From positions 1,440,894 through 1,504,893 of the forward strand of contig CP046178.1 in NCBI GenBank assembly GCA_014075255.1: a DNA stretch of 64,000 nucleotides. The letters run 5' to 3'. Origin of the DNA: Gammaproteobacteria bacterium. GTDB lineage: Bacteria; Pseudomonadota; Gammaproteobacteria; UBA4575. A program made the position numbers and the translations under genes. Below the pieces are notes generated by a model. That model had not been told where the DNA came from. It worked only from the letters and a program-made list of their open reading frames with translations, and did not search any database. This document shows positions 16,908-27,697 of the stretch, piece by piece (the first letter of the stretch is position 1; each line of letters starts with the position of its first letter).

Positions 16908-16939
16908 TGCTGTGCTCTAACCAGCTGAGCTACATAGCC
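16863..16939 (-). tRNA. tRNA-Met (CAT), elongator
   Basis: A 77-base cloverleaf including encoded CCA. The acceptor pairs GGCTATG with CATAGCC and has discriminator A. The D arm has GCTC-AGCTGGTTA-GAGC, the anticodon stem CAGCA/TGCTG holds loop TTCATAA with anticodon CAT, and the T arm contains GGTTCAAGTCC. The sequence follows the E. coli elongator tRNA-Met pattern rather than the initiator, which has an unpaired first acceptor pair. A tRNA-Ile with modified CAT anticodon is the alternative. Its 3' half is duplicated at 14578-14616. Confidence 0.93.
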
Positions 16940-17042
16940 ATATTTGATTTTTGATGGCGGACCTTATAAAACGTCGCGACCAGTGTCAATTCTACCTAAA
17001 TCGACCCCAATTATTACAGATCCAGTTCTAGGTATTTAAGCC

Positions 17043-18134
17043 CTACACATTGAACCTAAAATGAACTACATCACCTTCATTCATGAGGTAATCCTTTCCC
17101 TCTAGGCGCCATTTCCCAGCATCTTTGGCTCCTGCCTCACCATTTGCATCCACGTAGTCCTGAAAGCCCACCACTTCAGCACGTATAAAACCTTTTTCAA
17201 AATCGGTGTGGATTTTTCCAGCGGCCTGAGGTGCCGTAGCTCCCTTTGAAACGGTCCAAGCTCTAGCCTCTTTTGGGCCAGCAGTAAAAAACGTTTGCAG
17301 ACTAAGTAGTTCATAGCCCGCTCGAATGACTCTGTTTAACCCCGGCTCCTCTAAACCTAATTCTGATAAATATTCTTGCTGCTCATCGCGATCAAGTTGC
17401 GCAACTTCTGCTTCGATTTGCGCGCATACAGGAATCACTTGAATAGATCTCTTCTTGGCTAGCTCTTCAAGATTATTTAAGTGTTGGTTATTTTCAAAAC
17501 CATCTTCAGCAACATTGGCGATATAAAATGCAGGTTTGCCGGTAATTAATTGCAGTTCGCGAATCAAAGGCATTTGTTCTTTACTAACTGTATAGGTAAA
17601 CGCAACTTCTTCGTTTTCTAAATGCTCTTTTAGCTTTTTATATAATTCCAGCTGGGCCACCGCTTCTTTATCACCAGATTTTGCAACACGCTCTACTCTA
17701 TAAACCGCTTTTTCAACTGCTTCTAAATCTGACAAAATTAATTCGGTATAAATGGTTTCCAAGTCAGATAATGGGTCCACCTTGCCATCTACGTGAATAA
17801 TATTTTCATCATCAAAACACCGCACCACATGAGCGATCGCATCGGTTTCACGTATATGACCTAAAAACTGATTCCCCAGGCCTTCTCCTTTTGATGCTCC
17901 TGCAACTAATCCGGCTATATCCACGAATTCCATCGTGGTTGGAATGATTTCTTCTGAAGTTGCAATGCTTGCTAGCTGATCTAAACGCGGATCTGGTACG
18001 GGCACGATACCTACATTTGGATCGATCGTACAAAACGGATAATTTTCCGCGGCAATTTCTGTCGCAGTTAACGCATTAAACAATGTCGACTTACCAACAT
18101 TAGGTAACCCCACGATTCCACATTTAAAACCCAT
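17043..18134 (-). CDS. ychF: Redox-regulated ATPase YchF (Obg family)
   Basis: A 363-aa member of the YchF/OLA1 family with full usual length. The P-loop [12 protein letters not shown] is at 7-18, followed by the family region [19 protein letters not shown], and a C-terminal TGS domain ending [10 protein letters not shown]. YchF binds ATP in preference to GTP and associates with ribosomes, with a role in stress response and translation. It follows pth on the minus strand by 29 bases, the standard gammaproteobacterial pth-ychF order. Confidence 0.97.
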   Translation of the reverse strand: MGFKCGIVGLPNVGKSTLFNALTATEIAAENYPFCTIDPNVGIVPVPDPRLDQLASIATSEEIIPTTMEFVDIAGLVAGASKGEGLGNQFLGHIRETDAIAHVVRCFDDENIIHVDGKVDPLSDLETIYTELILSDLEAVEKAVYRVERVAKSGDKEAVAQLELYKKLKEHLENEEVAFTYTVSKEQMPLIRELQLITGKPAFYIANVAEDGFENNQHLNNLEELAKKRSIQVIPVCAQIEAEVAQLDRDEQQEYLSELGLEEPGLNRVIRAGYELLSLQTFFTAGPKEARAWTVSKGATAPQAAGKIHTDFEKGFIRAEVVGFQDYVDANGEAGAKDAGKWRLEGKDYLMNEGDVVHFRFNV

Positions 18135-18163
18135 ATCTAATACCCAAAGTCTTTACATGCACA

Positions 18164-18745
18164 TTATTTAGAATGCAGTCTGCGCATGGCTGCTTCCAAA
18201 TCACCGCTAACACAGTCTTCAATTGTGTTCATAGCATCGATAATTACATCATCGACTGCAGCGCGATCACTCTTACTGATTTGTTTAAGCACATAACCGA
18301 CCACTTGGTCTTTATGCCCTGGATGACCTACTCCTAACCGTAATCGCCAAATATCTCTACTTAAATGAGAAAATATACTGCGCAGACCATTATGGCCGCC
18401 GTGCCCACCCGCCCATTTAATTTTCGCCTCACCATTCGGTAAATCGATTTCATCGTGCGCGACTAAAACTTGTTCGGGGGAAATCTTATAGAAGTCACAA
18501 AAAGGTCGCAGCGATTCACCGCTGTCATTCATATAGGTTTGGGGTTTAAGTAACCAGATCTTTTCACCCTGACAGGAAAAGTGAGCAACCTCACCTTTAA
18601 ACTTTGTTTCTAGTTTAAACGTTGCGTTTTCTCTACAGGCTAGGGTATCTACAAACCAAAACCCGGCGTTATGCCGGGTTTGTGCGTGTTTTTCGCCTGG
18701 GTTACCGAGACCGGCAATCAGACGTATGCCCTTAAACTTAGACAT
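18164..18745 (-). CDS. pth: Peptidyl-tRNA hydrolase
   Basis: A 193-aa Pth enzyme that releases peptides from stalled peptidyl-tRNA. It has the conserved start GLGNPG, the catalytic His in TRHNAGFW, KPQTYMNDSG, VAHDEIDLP with the catalytic-site Asp, and GGHGGHNGLRSI. Length matches the family. It lies 24 bases downstream of rplY and upstream of ychF, so it belongs to an rplY-pth-ychF unit. Confidence 0.97.
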   Translation of the reverse strand: MSKFKGIRLIAGLGNPGEKHAQTRHNAGFWFVDTLACRENATFKLETKFKGEVAHFSCQGEKIWLLKPQTYMNDSGESLRPFCDFYKISPEQVLVAHDEIDLPNGEAKIKWAGGHGGHNGLRSIFSHLSRDIWRLRLGVGHPGHKDQVVGYVLKQISKSDRAAVDDVIIDAMNTIEDCVSGDLEAAMRRLHSK

Positions 18746-18769
18746 AGTGTTCAGGACGCAAGTGGTTTA

Positions 18770-19477
18770 CTAAGAATCATCTCCAGATGATTTATCATCA
18801 CCCTTATCGTCGCCCTCTTCCTTAGACTCTTCACCTTCGACCTCTTCACCTTCAGCCACTTCATCACTTGCGACCGGCTCTTCTTCTACAGCACGTTTAA
18901 CATGCACAGAAACCACAACGTGATCGTGATCTTCACCATGCGAAAGCTCAACAATGGTTACACCATCAGCAACTTTAATATCGCTAAGATGCAATGAATC
19001 GTTTAGTTTAAGTTCTCCAGCATCTACTTCAATGAATTCGGGTAGATCTTTAGGCAAACATGAAATTTCAATTTCAGTTGTATTATGACTGATTACACCA
19101 CCATCAAGTTTTACGCCTGGGCAGGTATCTTCATTTAAGAAGTGCAATGGAACGTGAACGTTAATTGCAGTGTCTTCACGTACTCGCAACAAGTCCATAT
19201 GTAAAACCGTTGACTTATATGGATGACGTTGCAAATCACGCAAAATTGCACGCTGTGATTTACCAGCAACCTCTACATTTAAAATATGAGAATAGAAAGC
19301 TTCTTGCTCAAGACTATGCACTAATGAATTATGGTCCAAGGTTACTGAAACTGAATCTTCGCCACCGCCATAAATTACTGCAGGCACTCTGCCCTTTTTA
19401 CGCAATCTTCTACTAGCGCCTTTACCAAGGTCTTGCTCGTTACGCAGTTCTGCATTTAATGTGAAATCGACACTCAT
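18770..19477 (-). CDS. rplY: 50S ribosomal protein L25/Ctc
   Basis: A 235-aa L25 protein of the long Ctc type. The N-terminal L25 domain (about 1-95) binds 5S rRNA and includes [20 protein letters not shown]. The C-terminal beta domain (about 100-195) is followed by a very acidic tail rich in Glu, Asp, Gly and Ser (about 205-235). The short E. coli protein is about 94 aa, so this is the form widespread in other Gammaproteobacteria. It sits between prs and pth on the same strand. Confidence 0.96.
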   Translation of the reverse strand: MSVDFTLNAELRNEQDLGKGASRRLRKKGRVPAVIYGGGEDSVSVTLDHNSLVHSLEQEAFYSHILNVEVAGKSQRAILRDLQRHPYKSTVLHMDLLRVREDTAINVHVPLHFLNEDTCPGVKLDGGVISHNTTEIEISCLPKDLPEFIEVDAGELKLNDSLHLSDIKVADGVTIVELSHGEDHDHVVVSVHVKRAVEEEPVASDEVAEGEEVEGEESKEEGDDKGDDKSSGDDS

Positions 19478-19569
19478 TACTTACTCCAAACTTTCAATAT
19501 TCTCTTTAATTTCAACGATCTAAATTTGCGGCTATGGTGCAGGCAAAGCGCCTAGTAAATCCATATACC

Positions 19570-20544
19570 TTAGTCCATATATAGAGAGCTAACCGACTCT
19601 TCCTGGTTAATTCTACGCATTGATTCTGCTACTAAGCCCGAAACCTCTACTTGGCGGATTCGAGTGCACTGCCTAGCGTCCTCGCGGAGCGGAATTGTAT
19701 CAGTTACCACCAATTCATCCAGCACAGAATTCTCAAGGTTTTCAATGGCTTTGCCCGAAAGCACCGGGTGAGTGGCATAAGCCCGCACACTTGTGGCCCC
19801 ATGCCCTTTTAGTGCAGTGGCCGCAGCACATAGCGTGCCTGCAGTATCGACCAAATCATCAATGATGTAGCAGGATTTACCCTCTACCTCACCAATTATA
19901 TGCATCACTTCAGACTTATTCGCTTCAGGACGACGTTTATCAATAATGGCTAAATCGGCATCATCCAATCTTTTTGCAAGGGCTCGCGCACGCACTACAC
20001 CGCCCACATCGGGAGAGACCACAATTAAATTTGGGTCTTTACGTTTGTACACATCCCCTAACAAAATGGGTGAGGCATAAATATTATCCACTGGAATATC
20101 AAAAAAACCTTGGATTTGATCGGCATGCAGATCCACCGTTAACACCCGATCCGCACCAGCAACCTGTAGTAAGTTAGCGATCACCTTGGCTGAAATAGGC
20201 ACACGAATCGATCGCACGCGTCGATCTTGTCGCGAGTAACCAAAATATGGCATTACGGCGGTAATACGATCTGCTGAAGAACGTTTTAGCGCATCCACCA
20301 TAATCAGTAATTCCATTACATTGTCATTGGTAGGCATACACGTTGGTTGCACTACAAAAACATCTTTACCACGCACATTTTCTTGAATCTCAACCTGTAC
20401 TTCACCATCACTAAATTGGCTAACAAACGCTTTTCCAATCGGAATGTTTAAATCATCGCAAACATCCTGTGCAAGTTTTGGATGTGCATTACCAGAAAAA
20501 ACCATTAAATTGCTATCTGCGGGGAGCGATCTTTGACGAAGCAT
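19570..20544 (-). CDS. prs: Ribose-phosphate pyrophosphokinase
   Basis: A 324-aa PRPP synthetase, which makes phosphoribosyl pyrophosphate from ribose 5-phosphate and ATP for nucleotide, histidine and tryptophan synthesis. Visible motifs are [26 protein letters not shown], the [12 protein letters not shown] metal-site region, and the PRPP loop [12 protein letters not shown]. Conserved sequence begins at Met14 ([12 protein letters not shown]), so the true start may be the ATG there instead of the upstream one; an AAGG lies 12 bases before the upstream ATG. The tRNA-Gln gene lies just upstream on the same strand. Confidence 0.96.
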   Translation of the reverse strand: MLRQRSLPADSNLMVFSGNAHPKLAQDVCDDLNIPIGKAFVSQFSDGEVQVEIQENVRGKDVFVVQPTCMPTNDNVMELLIMVDALKRSSADRITAVMPYFGYSRQDRRVRSIRVPISAKVIANLLQVAGADRVLTVDLHADQIQGFFDIPVDNIYASPILLGDVYKRKDPNLIVVSPDVGGVVRARALAKRLDDADLAIIDKRRPEANKSEVMHIIGEVEGKSCYIIDDLVDTAGTLCAAATALKGHGATSVRAYATHPVLSGKAIENLENSVLDELVVTDTIPLREDARQCTRIRQVEVSGLVAESMRRINQEESVSSLYMD

Positions 20545-20596
20545 GTTGAGTTAATGCCTTAAGTTTTTTATTGCGTCATACTATATGACAAAAAAT

Positions 20597-20671
20597 TGGC
20601 TGGGCCGGCAGGATTCGAACCTGCGAATGCTGGGATCAAAACCCAGTGCCTTACCACTTGGCGACGGCCCA
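20597..20671 (-). tRNA. tRNA-Gln (TTG)
   Basis: A 75-base cloverleaf including encoded CCA. The acceptor TGGGCCG pairs with CGGCCCA, with discriminator G. The anticodon stem CTGGG/CCCAG holds loop TTTTGAT with anticodon TTG, and the T arm has GGTTCGAATCC. The UGG acceptor start is typical of glutamine tRNAs. It lies between ispE and prs, as in many Gammaproteobacteria. Confidence 0.95.
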
Positions 20672-20711
20672 ATTCTTTTAATATCCATAATTACCAGAAC
20701 TATCACTAGAA

Positions 20712-21590
20712 CTATGGCTGATTATACTCACTTAACGAAATAGCAGGTGATACATTTAAGCCTTTCGTTATGTAAGCAGTAAATTCTTTTGCACAGCCTG
20801 CAGCTATTTCTTCAGCCAGTGGCTTAGATGCACAAGATGTAAACAATGCACTTCCAGAACCTGTTAATCGAGCAGGAGCATACTCACCTAAACACTGAAA
20901 AGCACGCTCTACTACAGGGTGGCGTCGCGCCAAGGGTTCAAATACATTCCGAGTATCCGCAAAGCATGAAGACCCCTTATTACACATGCTCAAGAAGTCG
21001 CGTATTTTGATCGGCACGCAATTGCGTGTCAAATCTGAATCTGCAAACATCTGCTGTGTATTCAAATGCACACCAGGAAATACCACCACGAACCAAGTCT
21101 CATATATAGTAATAGATGAAAGCTGTTCACCTATCCCTTCTACCCAACTCGCGTGCCCACGAACAAATACTGGTACATCTGCACCCAATTGCGCAGCCAT
21201 TAACTCAAGTTCCTGCTGCTGAAATCCACAGTCCCAGATTTGGTTTAGTGCCAATAAAGTTGTTGCAGCATCTGAGCTACCTCCTCCCAATCCTGCACCA
21301 AGAGGGATTTTCTTGTTTACCTGAATATCAATGCCTTGCCTATTTTCAGACTTTGCGGCCATTTTATTCTGCAGCAGTTGCGCAGCCTTAACACACAAAT
21401 CTTCTTGTTGAGAAATACTGGAATTAGAATTTTTGCAAACGATATTGGCATCAGCACGCGAATTAAATGTTAGTTCATCACAAAGATCAATAAACTGAAT
21501 TGCACTTTGTAGCAAATGATAGCCATCTTCGCGCTGTCCAATAATGTGCAAAAAAAGATTTAACTTTGCGGGTGCAGACCATGTTTGCAT
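20712..21590 (-). CDS. ispE: 4-diphosphocytidyl-2-C-methyl-D-erythritol kinase
   Basis: A 292-aa GHMP-family kinase of the MEP isoprenoid pathway. It phosphorylates the 2-hydroxyl of CDP-methylerythritol. The N-terminal WSAPAKLNLFLHI motif, the ATP loop PLGAGLGGGSSDAA and the C-terminal LTGSGSALFTS are all present. Length is normal. It lies between lolB and tRNA-Gln/prs, the conserved order. Confidence 0.96.
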   Translation of the reverse strand: MQTWSAPAKLNLFLHIIGQREDGYHLLQSAIQFIDLCDELTFNSRADANIVCKNSNSSISQQEDLCVKAAQLLQNKMAAKSENRQGIDIQVNKKIPLGAGLGGGSSDAATTLLALNQIWDCGFQQQELELMAAQLGADVPVFVRGHASWVEGIGEQLSSITIYETWFVVVFPGVHLNTQQMFADSDLTRNCVPIKIRDFLSMCNKGSSCFADTRNVFEPLARRHPVVERAFQCLGEYAPARLTGSGSALFTSCASKPLAEEIAAGCAKEFTAYITKGLNVSPAISLSEYNQP

Positions 21591-21616
21591 AGCAGAATCA
21601 GCTAACTAAATTTGAT

Positions 21617-22279
21617 TTAATTTTCTTGCGCACCCAAAGTCCAGCGATCAACTTTAATATTGGCATTCAATGTCGAACTAGATATTTGAATTAAAGCTGG
21701 CAATACAGGCTCACTATCATGATAACGCTTATAATCAATTATCCAACCCGCTTGATTAAGCTGCCTTAAGCGACCTTGCTCATTCAACTCTAATGAACCA
21801 TACGATTGCTTGGGATCAGGGATTCCCAGCAACCAATGTCGCAATCCATTCACAGGCAAAGAATAGCCAAACAACCTTTGCATTAATTCCTCTGGATCTT
21901 GCGCATCAAAATGTTCACCTTTAGACGTTTTTAACTGAACACTACCTTGCTTGCCAGTAATTACCGCTACTTTTCTTCCCAATGGCCCATGCAAGTCAAT
22001 AATAAAATTGTGCTGCAATTGATTCCACTGCACACCTGCACGAAATCCTTCATTATTTGACTTCCCTGCTACACGACCTTTTAATTTCCAGGTTTGTACA
22101 CTTTGAATATTTGCACGGTGAACTTCCCAAGCCGCTTGCTTGCTGATTTCAGAGCCTGGTGGGAGTTGATGTTTCTCAACCGTGACACATGCCGATGAGA
22201 TAAAAACAGAAAATAACAACCAAACTAGATTAGATAATTTACGAAGGCGCACCTGCCTCCGCAACGAGTAGCGCTTCAT
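21617..22279 (-). CDS. lolB: Outer membrane lipoprotein insertion protein LolB
   Basis: A 220-aa LolB, the outer-membrane receptor that accepts lipoproteins from LolA. The N-terminus has Arg-rich and hydrophobic segments and a lipobox ISSAC with acylated Cys31. The mature part has WKLKGRVAGKS, GVQWNQLQHNFIIDLHGPLGRK and VNGLRHWLLGIPDP, typical of the LolB half-barrel. The ATG overlaps the stop of the upstream TPR gene (TAATG), so the two are coupled. ispE follows on the same strand. Confidence 0.93.
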   Translation of the reverse strand: MKRYSLRRQVRLRKLSNLVWLLFSVFISSACVTVEKHQLPPGSEISKQAAWEVHRANIQSVQTWKLKGRVAGKSNNEGFRAGVQWNQLQHNFIIDLHGPLGRKVAVITGKQGSVQLKTSKGEHFDAQDPEELMQRLFGYSLPVNGLRHWLLGIPDPKQSYGSLELNEQGRLRQLNQAGWIIDYKRYHDSEPVLPALIQISSSTLNANIKVDRWTLGAQEN

Positions 22280-24099
22280 TATTGGAGTCTTTGTTTTAAC
22301 TCTAATATGTACTCATCTTCAGGGTATCGCTTTAGCATATCGCTCATAACTTTATTGGCTTCATCGTAATTACCTTGCGCCCATAAAAGTTCTACAAGAT
22401 GGCCAGCAATTTCCGCGTCTTCTAAGATACCAAACGCTTTGCGCAAATACGTTTCGGCTTCAGCATAGTTACCCAAACGAAAATGCACCCAACCCATACT
22501 ATCCATCACCGCAGGGTCATCAGGGCGAATTTCTAATGCTTTTTTGATGTATCCCAGCGCTTCATCCACTCTAGTATTATGATCTGCTAAGGTATAACCC
22601 AATGCATTGAGTGCGGATGCATTTTCTGGGTCTTCAGAAAGGATTGTCTTCAGGTCAGCTTCCAATAGATCAATACGATCTATTTCTTCCGCCATTAAGG
22701 CACGTGCATATAACAAATCGCTGTGGCCAGGAAACTCTTGCAAACCTTCGCTATATAGATCCATTGCAGCAACATAAAGCTCTTCATCATGCAGTAATTG
22801 GCCCTCAATTAAATACACTTCAATAATTGATTCCGGCGCGCTCAGAGTGTCACGCAAGTCTTTTAAGTAGCTTTGCGCTTTATCAAGGCCGTCTCGCTCA
22901 GCATGTATAGACGCAATTCTAGCTTTTGCATCAATGTAATATTCACCTTGCTTTACATTTTCAAATTCAGCAATCGCTTCAGAATAATTCTTTAGTTCTT
23001 CATCTGTACGCCCAATGTAGTAATGACTTTCATCAACGCGCTGTTTACGATCAACTAGTCTCTTGAACTTAACTTTTGCCTTTGCATATTTTTCTTGTTG
23101 CAAATACAACAAGCCTAACCGATATACAAGTTCGCCATCATTTGGATTCGCCACAAGCAATACTTCAAACTCTTGAATAGCTTCATCATAACGCTCTGCC
23201 CCAATCAACATGCGTGAATACGCGGTGCGCATTTCACGATTACCCGGCTCTTCCTCTACAATAATTTTCATTTCCGCAAGCGCTTGATCAACTTCATCAA
23301 GATTCATTAAGGCTTGCGCACGCATCGCACGTGCTTCGATCAAGTCAGGCTTAAAACCAAGAGCGAGTTCGCTTTCATCAATTGTGCGTTGAAAGTCTTG
23401 CGACTGAAACGCAAGACTAGCTAGTGTTAGATGTCCGTAAGGATTTTCAAAATGCTTGTTAACTAATTTTTCAAGCAACTTAAGTGAAGACTCGGAATCA
23501 GGTTCACGTGCAAGCACTGCTCCAATAATACTGTAACCTTTTGCAGGCGAGTCATCCGCAGCAAGCATAATCTTTTCAAAGTGTGGCACAGCACCGTCAA
23601 CATTACCGCTTCGCAATTCAAGCACACCCAAAATTTGGCTAATCTCTAAATTTTCACCCACCAACTCAGACCAGCGGCTCGCAGCCTTTATGCCTGCCGG
23701 CCAATCTTTAGCAAACATTGCAATTCGAGTTGCACGCTCAGCCACTGATGGCTCGTCTGTAAGTAATGAAGCATTTACATAATGCTCGAGCGCCTGATCT
23801 ACATCTCCAAACTGCCCTGATAGCTCACCTACCAAGACCTCATACATGAGCTCAGATTGGGCATCATATCTCTCAGATTGGGGTTTGCGAATCTGAATCG
23901 AGTTTTCAGAGGAGCGAGCACCGCCTGTGCTACCTGGTATCGATGAACAACTAGCCAGCCCAAAAGCCAGCAATATAGCTCCTGATAGGTAGAGAATCCG
24001 TGGAATTGTGACGTTGATCTTCAATATACTGTGTTGTGTAGCTGGGTCGATTAGACTATACCTAATAGTACTGTAGATATCTGAGTAATGCATACGCAT
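22279..24099 (-). CDS. TPR-repeat lipoprotein upstream of lolB
   Basis: A 606-aa protein built almost wholly of tetratricopeptide repeats (about residues 80-600; for example NALGYTLADHNTRVDEALGYIKKALEIRPDDPAVMDSMGW in the C-terminal third). It has a lipobox LASC with Cys51. The signal's n-region is unusually long from the first ATG; an in-frame TTG at 24024 would give a compact lipoprotein signal and may be the real start. This gene commonly precedes lolB in Gammaproteobacteria. The probable role is a periplasmic or outer-membrane scaffold; no enzyme motif is present. Confidence 0.88.
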   Translation of the reverse strand: MRMHYSDIYSTIRYSLIDPATQHSILKINVTIPRILYLSGAILLAFGLASCSSIPGSTGGARSSENSIQIRKPQSERYDAQSELMYEVLVGELSGQFGDVDQALEHYVNASLLTDEPSVAERATRIAMFAKDWPAGIKAASRWSELVGENLEISQILGVLELRSGNVDGAVPHFEKIMLAADDSPAKGYSIIGAVLAREPDSESSLKLLEKLVNKHFENPYGHLTLASLAFQSQDFQRTIDESELALGFKPDLIEARAMRAQALMNLDEVDQALAEMKIIVEEEPGNREMRTAYSRMLIGAERYDEAIQEFEVLLVANPNDGELVYRLGLLYLQQEKYAKAKVKFKRLVDRKQRVDESHYYIGRTDEELKNYSEAIAEFENVKQGEYYIDAKARIASIHAERDGLDKAQSYLKDLRDTLSAPESIIEVYLIEGQLLHDEELYVAAMDLYSEGLQEFPGHSDLLYARALMAEEIDRIDLLEADLKTILSEDPENASALNALGYTLADHNTRVDEALGYIKKALEIRPDDPAVMDSMGWVHFRLGNYAEAETYLRKAFGILEDAEIAGHLVELLWAQGNYDEANKVMSDMLKRYPEDEYILELKQRLQ

Positions 24100-24205
24100 T
24101 TTGACAGATTTTACGGGTACTTAGGCCAGTTTATGCGGGCCCATTCAATCAATTAAACTCAATCATATTGTTACAACTGTACAGCGTAAAAACCCTCAAA
24201 CTCTC

Positions 24206-25471
24206 ATGTCATTACTCACCCTAGGTATCAATCACACCACTGCCCCTGTAGAGGTGCGTGAGCGGGTGGCTATAAACGAGCAAAACCTAGAACATGCGCT
24301 GAAAAAATTAATCACCGTTCCACAGGTTGATGAGGCCGCAATTATATCGACCTGCAATCGCACAGAATTATATTGCAAAGTGAATCATGTTGATCAAGGC
24401 AAACGAGAAATCCTTGCCTGGCTCAACACTTTTCACAATCTCCAATCCAGCGATACACAACCATATCTTTATGACCACTTAGATGACTCAGTAGTTCGAC
24501 ATATTTTTCGTGTTGCCTGCGGTCTCGACTCCATGGTGCTAGGCGAACCACAAATATTGGGGCAATTAAAATCGGCATACCAAGATGCAGTTGAAGCAGG
24601 AACCTTAGGTAGAAATTTAAATCACCTATTTCAACATTCATTCAATGTAGCGAAAAAAGTTCGCACCAACACTGCCATTGGAGCTAATGCAGTTTCTGTA
24701 GCGTCTGCTGCCGTATCTTTATCGAAACAAATATTTGGCGATCTAAGCAAACAATCTGCATTACTCATTGGTGCAGGTGAAACTATTGAACTTGCAGCGG
24801 AACATTTAAAAAGTTCAGGTGTTGAAAAAATTACCATTGCTAACCGCAGCATTGAACGCGCAGTGCGTATTGCTAATCAAGTGGATGGCTTTGGCGTAAC
24901 TTTAATGTTTGTAAATGAAATTTTACCAAAATCAGATATTGTTATTTCCGCAACCGCAAGCACTCTACCAATACTAGGTAAGGGATTAGTCGAACGTGCA
25001 CTCAAACTACGCAAGCACAAACCTATTTTTATGGTTGACCTTGCAGTGCCAAGAGACATTGAACCGGAAGTTGCCAATCTTTCTGATGTGTATTTATACA
25101 CAGTTGATGACTTGCAAAATGTAATTGAATCCAATCTACAATCACGCAAAGAAGCTGCACACCAAGCTGAAGTAATTATAGACCACGAAGTGGAAAACTT
25201 TTCATTATGGCTGCGTGGACAAGGAGTTGTGGATACCGTACGTGCATTTCGCAATAAAGCTGAATTGCAGCGAGACGCGGTATTAGACAAAGCACATAAA
25301 ATGCTAGAGCAAGGGAAATCAGTTGAAGAAGTACTGCAATTTTTAGCTCATACTCTTACCAACAAACTCACACATGACCCGACAGAGGCATTAAACATCG
25401 CAGGCAAAGAAGGCAAAAATGAGTTGATTGATGCTGCTCGTATATTGTTAAATATCTCACCCAACGATTAA
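24206..25471 (+). CDS. hemA: Glutamyl-tRNA reductase
   Basis: A 421-aa NADPH-dependent enzyme that reduces glutamyl-tRNA to glutamate-1-semialdehyde, the first step of tetrapyrrole synthesis. The nucleophile is Cys50 in ISTCNRTELYC. Other marks are GLDSMVLGEPQILGQ, the nucleotide-binding ALLIGAGETIELAA, and VDLAVPRDIEP. Length is normal. It diverges from the TPR/lolB operon and is followed by prfA and prmC, the canonical hemA-prfA-prmC order. The 175 bases before prfA hold no convincing gene. Confidence 0.97.
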   Translation: MSLLTLGINHTTAPVEVRERVAINEQNLEHALKKLITVPQVDEAAIISTCNRTELYCKVNHVDQGKREILAWLNTFHNLQSSDTQPYLYDHLDDSVVRHIFRVACGLDSMVLGEPQILGQLKSAYQDAVEAGTLGRNLNHLFQHSFNVAKKVRTNTAIGANAVSVASAAVSLSKQIFGDLSKQSALLIGAGETIELAAEHLKSSGVEKITIANRSIERAVRIANQVDGFGVTLMFVNEILPKSDIVISATASTLPILGKGLVERALKLRKHKPIFMVDLAVPRDIEPEVANLSDVYLYTVDDLQNVIESNLQSRKEAAHQAEVIIDHEVENFSLWLRGQGVVDTVRAFRNKAELQRDAVLDKAHKMLEQGKSVEEVLQFLAHTLTNKLTHDPTEALNIAGKEGKNELIDAARILLNISPND

Positions 25472-25646
25472 TCTCAAATGAATACTGCCTTCAACAATCA
25501 AGTTATTCCTGACGTTACCCATCTTCTTCACCATCTGGGCAAGAATCTCGCTCTGCGTTTTCATTAGCTACAAATAACTTTTCTCCACGCAACGCTCGAA
25601 TTTTCTATATCGAGTTTATATAAATTATTTGTAAAGACTATAACGC

Positions 25647-26732
25647 ATGAAAGACTCTATTTTATTAAAGCTAGAAAATATTAAAGAACGGCATGAAGAA
25701 ATTTCTGCCGAGCTTTCTGATCCTGATGTAATTAATAATCAAAATGAGTTCACTAAATTATCAAAGGAATATGCTCAGTTAAGCCCTATCGTTTCTAAAT
25801 TTAATGAACATTTACAAGCGGTAGAAGATTTAGAAACTGCTCAAGAAATGGCAAATGATTCTGATAAAGATATGAAGGCCATGGCTCAAGAAGAAATAAA
25901 AACCGCTGAGCAAGCATTAGAACAACTCGAACAAGCATTACAGACTTTATTACTCCCTAAAGATCCTCATGATGAAAGCAATGTATTTTTAGAAATACGT
26001 GCAGGCACCGGGGGTGACGAAGCCGCTATCTTTGCAGGAGATTTATATCGCATGTATTCACGTTTTGCAGAAGACAAAGGCTGGAAAGTAGAAGTGATGA
26101 ATGAAAACGAAGGTGATCATGGTGGCTACAAAGAAATAATTGTGAAAATAACCGGCAAAGAAGTGTTTTCTAACTTGAAATTTGAATCCGGTGCTCATCG
26201 AGTACAGCGTGTGCCTGAAACCGAATCTCAAGGACGCGTACATACCTCGGCTGCAACCGTTGCAGTGATGCCTGAGGTAGATGAAGTAGGTGAGATTGAA
26301 ATTGACACCTCTGACTTACGTATCGACACTTTCCGCGCATCAGGCGCTGGTGGACAACATGTTAATAAAACCGACTCTGCGATACGCCTCACGCACTTAC
26401 CAACTGGTGTAGTAGTTGAGTGCCAAGATGAACGCTCACAACACAAAAATAAAGCACGCGCGATGTCATTGCTCAGCGCTAAACTATTAGATCAAGAGCG
26501 ACAAAAACAATTTGATGAGCAAGCAGAAACTCGACGCAATCTTGTCGGCAGCGGGGACCGCTCGGAGAGAATCCGCACGTATAATTTTCCACAAGGCCGG
26601 GTTACTGATCACCGCATCAACCTCACCCTCTACAAATTAGACGACATGATGCAAGGCAATGTGGATCAAGTGATTCAACCTTTACGTAACGAACACCAAG
26701 CTGATTTACTCGCCAGTATGAGCGATCTATAA
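25647..26732 (+). CDS. prfA: Peptide chain release factor 1
   Basis: A 361-aa class I release factor reading UAA and UAG. The GGQ motif (residues 235-237) that triggers peptidyl-tRNA hydrolysis lies in [15 protein letters not shown], and the stop-codon recognition PxT-type motif is in [15 protein letters not shown]. The following [23 protein letters not shown] is typical. The prmC gene, encoding the methylase of the GGQ Gln, starts nine bases after its stop. Confidence 0.98.
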   Translation: MKDSILLKLENIKERHEEISAELSDPDVINNQNEFTKLSKEYAQLSPIVSKFNEHLQAVEDLETAQEMANDSDKDMKAMAQEEIKTAEQALEQLEQALQTLLLPKDPHDESNVFLEIRAGTGGDEAAIFAGDLYRMYSRFAEDKGWKVEVMNENEGDHGGYKEIIVKITGKEVFSNLKFESGAHRVQRVPETESQGRVHTSAATVAVMPEVDEVGEIEIDTSDLRIDTFRASGAGGQHVNKTDSAIRLTHLPTGVVVECQDERSQHKNKARAMSLLSAKLLDQERQKQFDEQAETRRNLVGSGDRSERIRTYNFPQGRVTDHRINLTLYKLDDMMQGNVDQVIQPLRNEHQADLLASMSDL

Positions 26733-26741
26733 CAGCCTATT

Positions 26742-27572
26742 ATGACTCTTAAAGAGGCAGTGGAGCTCGCCACCACTACACTCTCCACAATCAGTGATAG
26801 TGCAAAACTGGATGCCCAGCTTCTTCTTTGCCATGTATGCAAAATTAAGCAAACTAAAATTATTGCTCATCCAGAACAAGCGCTGAACGAACAACAGCTA
26901 GAAATATTTACCTCGACATTAAATCGACGCGCTAAAGGTGAGCCTCTCGCTTATATCACGGGTACAAAAGAATTTTGGTCGCTTGAGCTCATGGTTAATG
27001 AACAAGTACTCATCCCACGACCGGACACAGAGCTGTTAGTAGAACTTGCTCTCAAAGAAATCTCAAACATAGATACCCCCCGTATTTTAGAATTAGGCAC
27101 AGGCTCTGGCGCCATTGCGGTTGCCCTCGCTAAAGAAAGAGAGAATTGCGATATAACTGCAACCGATATCTCTTTACCAGCATTAGAACTAGCGAAGCTC
27201 AACGCAAAACAACATCAAGCAGACATCACATTTATACATAGTGATTGGTATAAAAGTGTGCCTGAGAAAAAATATGATGTAGTTATTTCTAACCCACCCT
27301 ATATCAGCATAAGTGACACAGAATTAGATCAATTTGTATCGCAATATGAGCCTAAACAAGCATTATTAAGTGAAAAAAATGGATTACACGCTTTAACCGA
27401 AATAATAAAAAATACTCCAAATTATTTACTGCGTACTGGCAGCCTAATTGTCGAACATGGTTTTCAACAAGCCGACTTAGTGAGTGAATTATTCGCCAAT
27501 GCTAACTACAACAATGTAAGTACGCATAAAGACTTAGCAGGAAACCTTCGTTGCACTATGGGTAATACTTAA
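26742..27572 (+). CDS. prmC: Release factor glutamine methyltransferase
   Basis: A 276-aa SAM-dependent N5-glutamine methyltransferase that modifies the GGQ of RF1 and RF2. It carries the N-terminal helical substrate domain, LIPRPDTELLVE, the SAM loop ILELGTGSGAIAVALA and the catalytic NPPY (184-187). It sits in the prfA-prmC operon. Confidence 0.97.
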   Translation: MTLKEAVELATTTLSTISDSAKLDAQLLLCHVCKIKQTKIIAHPEQALNEQQLEIFTSTLNRRAKGEPLAYITGTKEFWSLELMVNEQVLIPRPDTELLVELALKEISNIDTPRILELGTGSGAIAVALAKERENCDITATDISLPALELAKLNAKQHQADITFIHSDWYKSVPEKKYDVVISNPPYISISDTELDQFVSQYEPKQALLSEKNGLHALTEIIKNTPNYLLRTGSLIVEHGFQQADLVSELFANANYNNVSTHKDLAGNLRCTMGNT

Positions 27573-27697
27573 TCGAGCAATACAATAGTCTGCTTTAACA
27601 AATTATTTTTGTTAACCAGTATCGAGTTCTTTTTATGTATATGTGCTCAAATGTTTTATTGATCACAAAAAATATATGCATTACACAAGCATCATAA

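Noticed and set aside
24877..25290. 137-aa minus-strand frame inside hemA
   Set aside because: It is a shadow of hemA with Ser/Arg/Thr-rich composition, no family look and no start context.
25478..25567. 29-codon frame between hemA and prfA
   Set aside because: It is very short, has no ribosome binding site and nothing recognisable; chance openness is enough to explain it.
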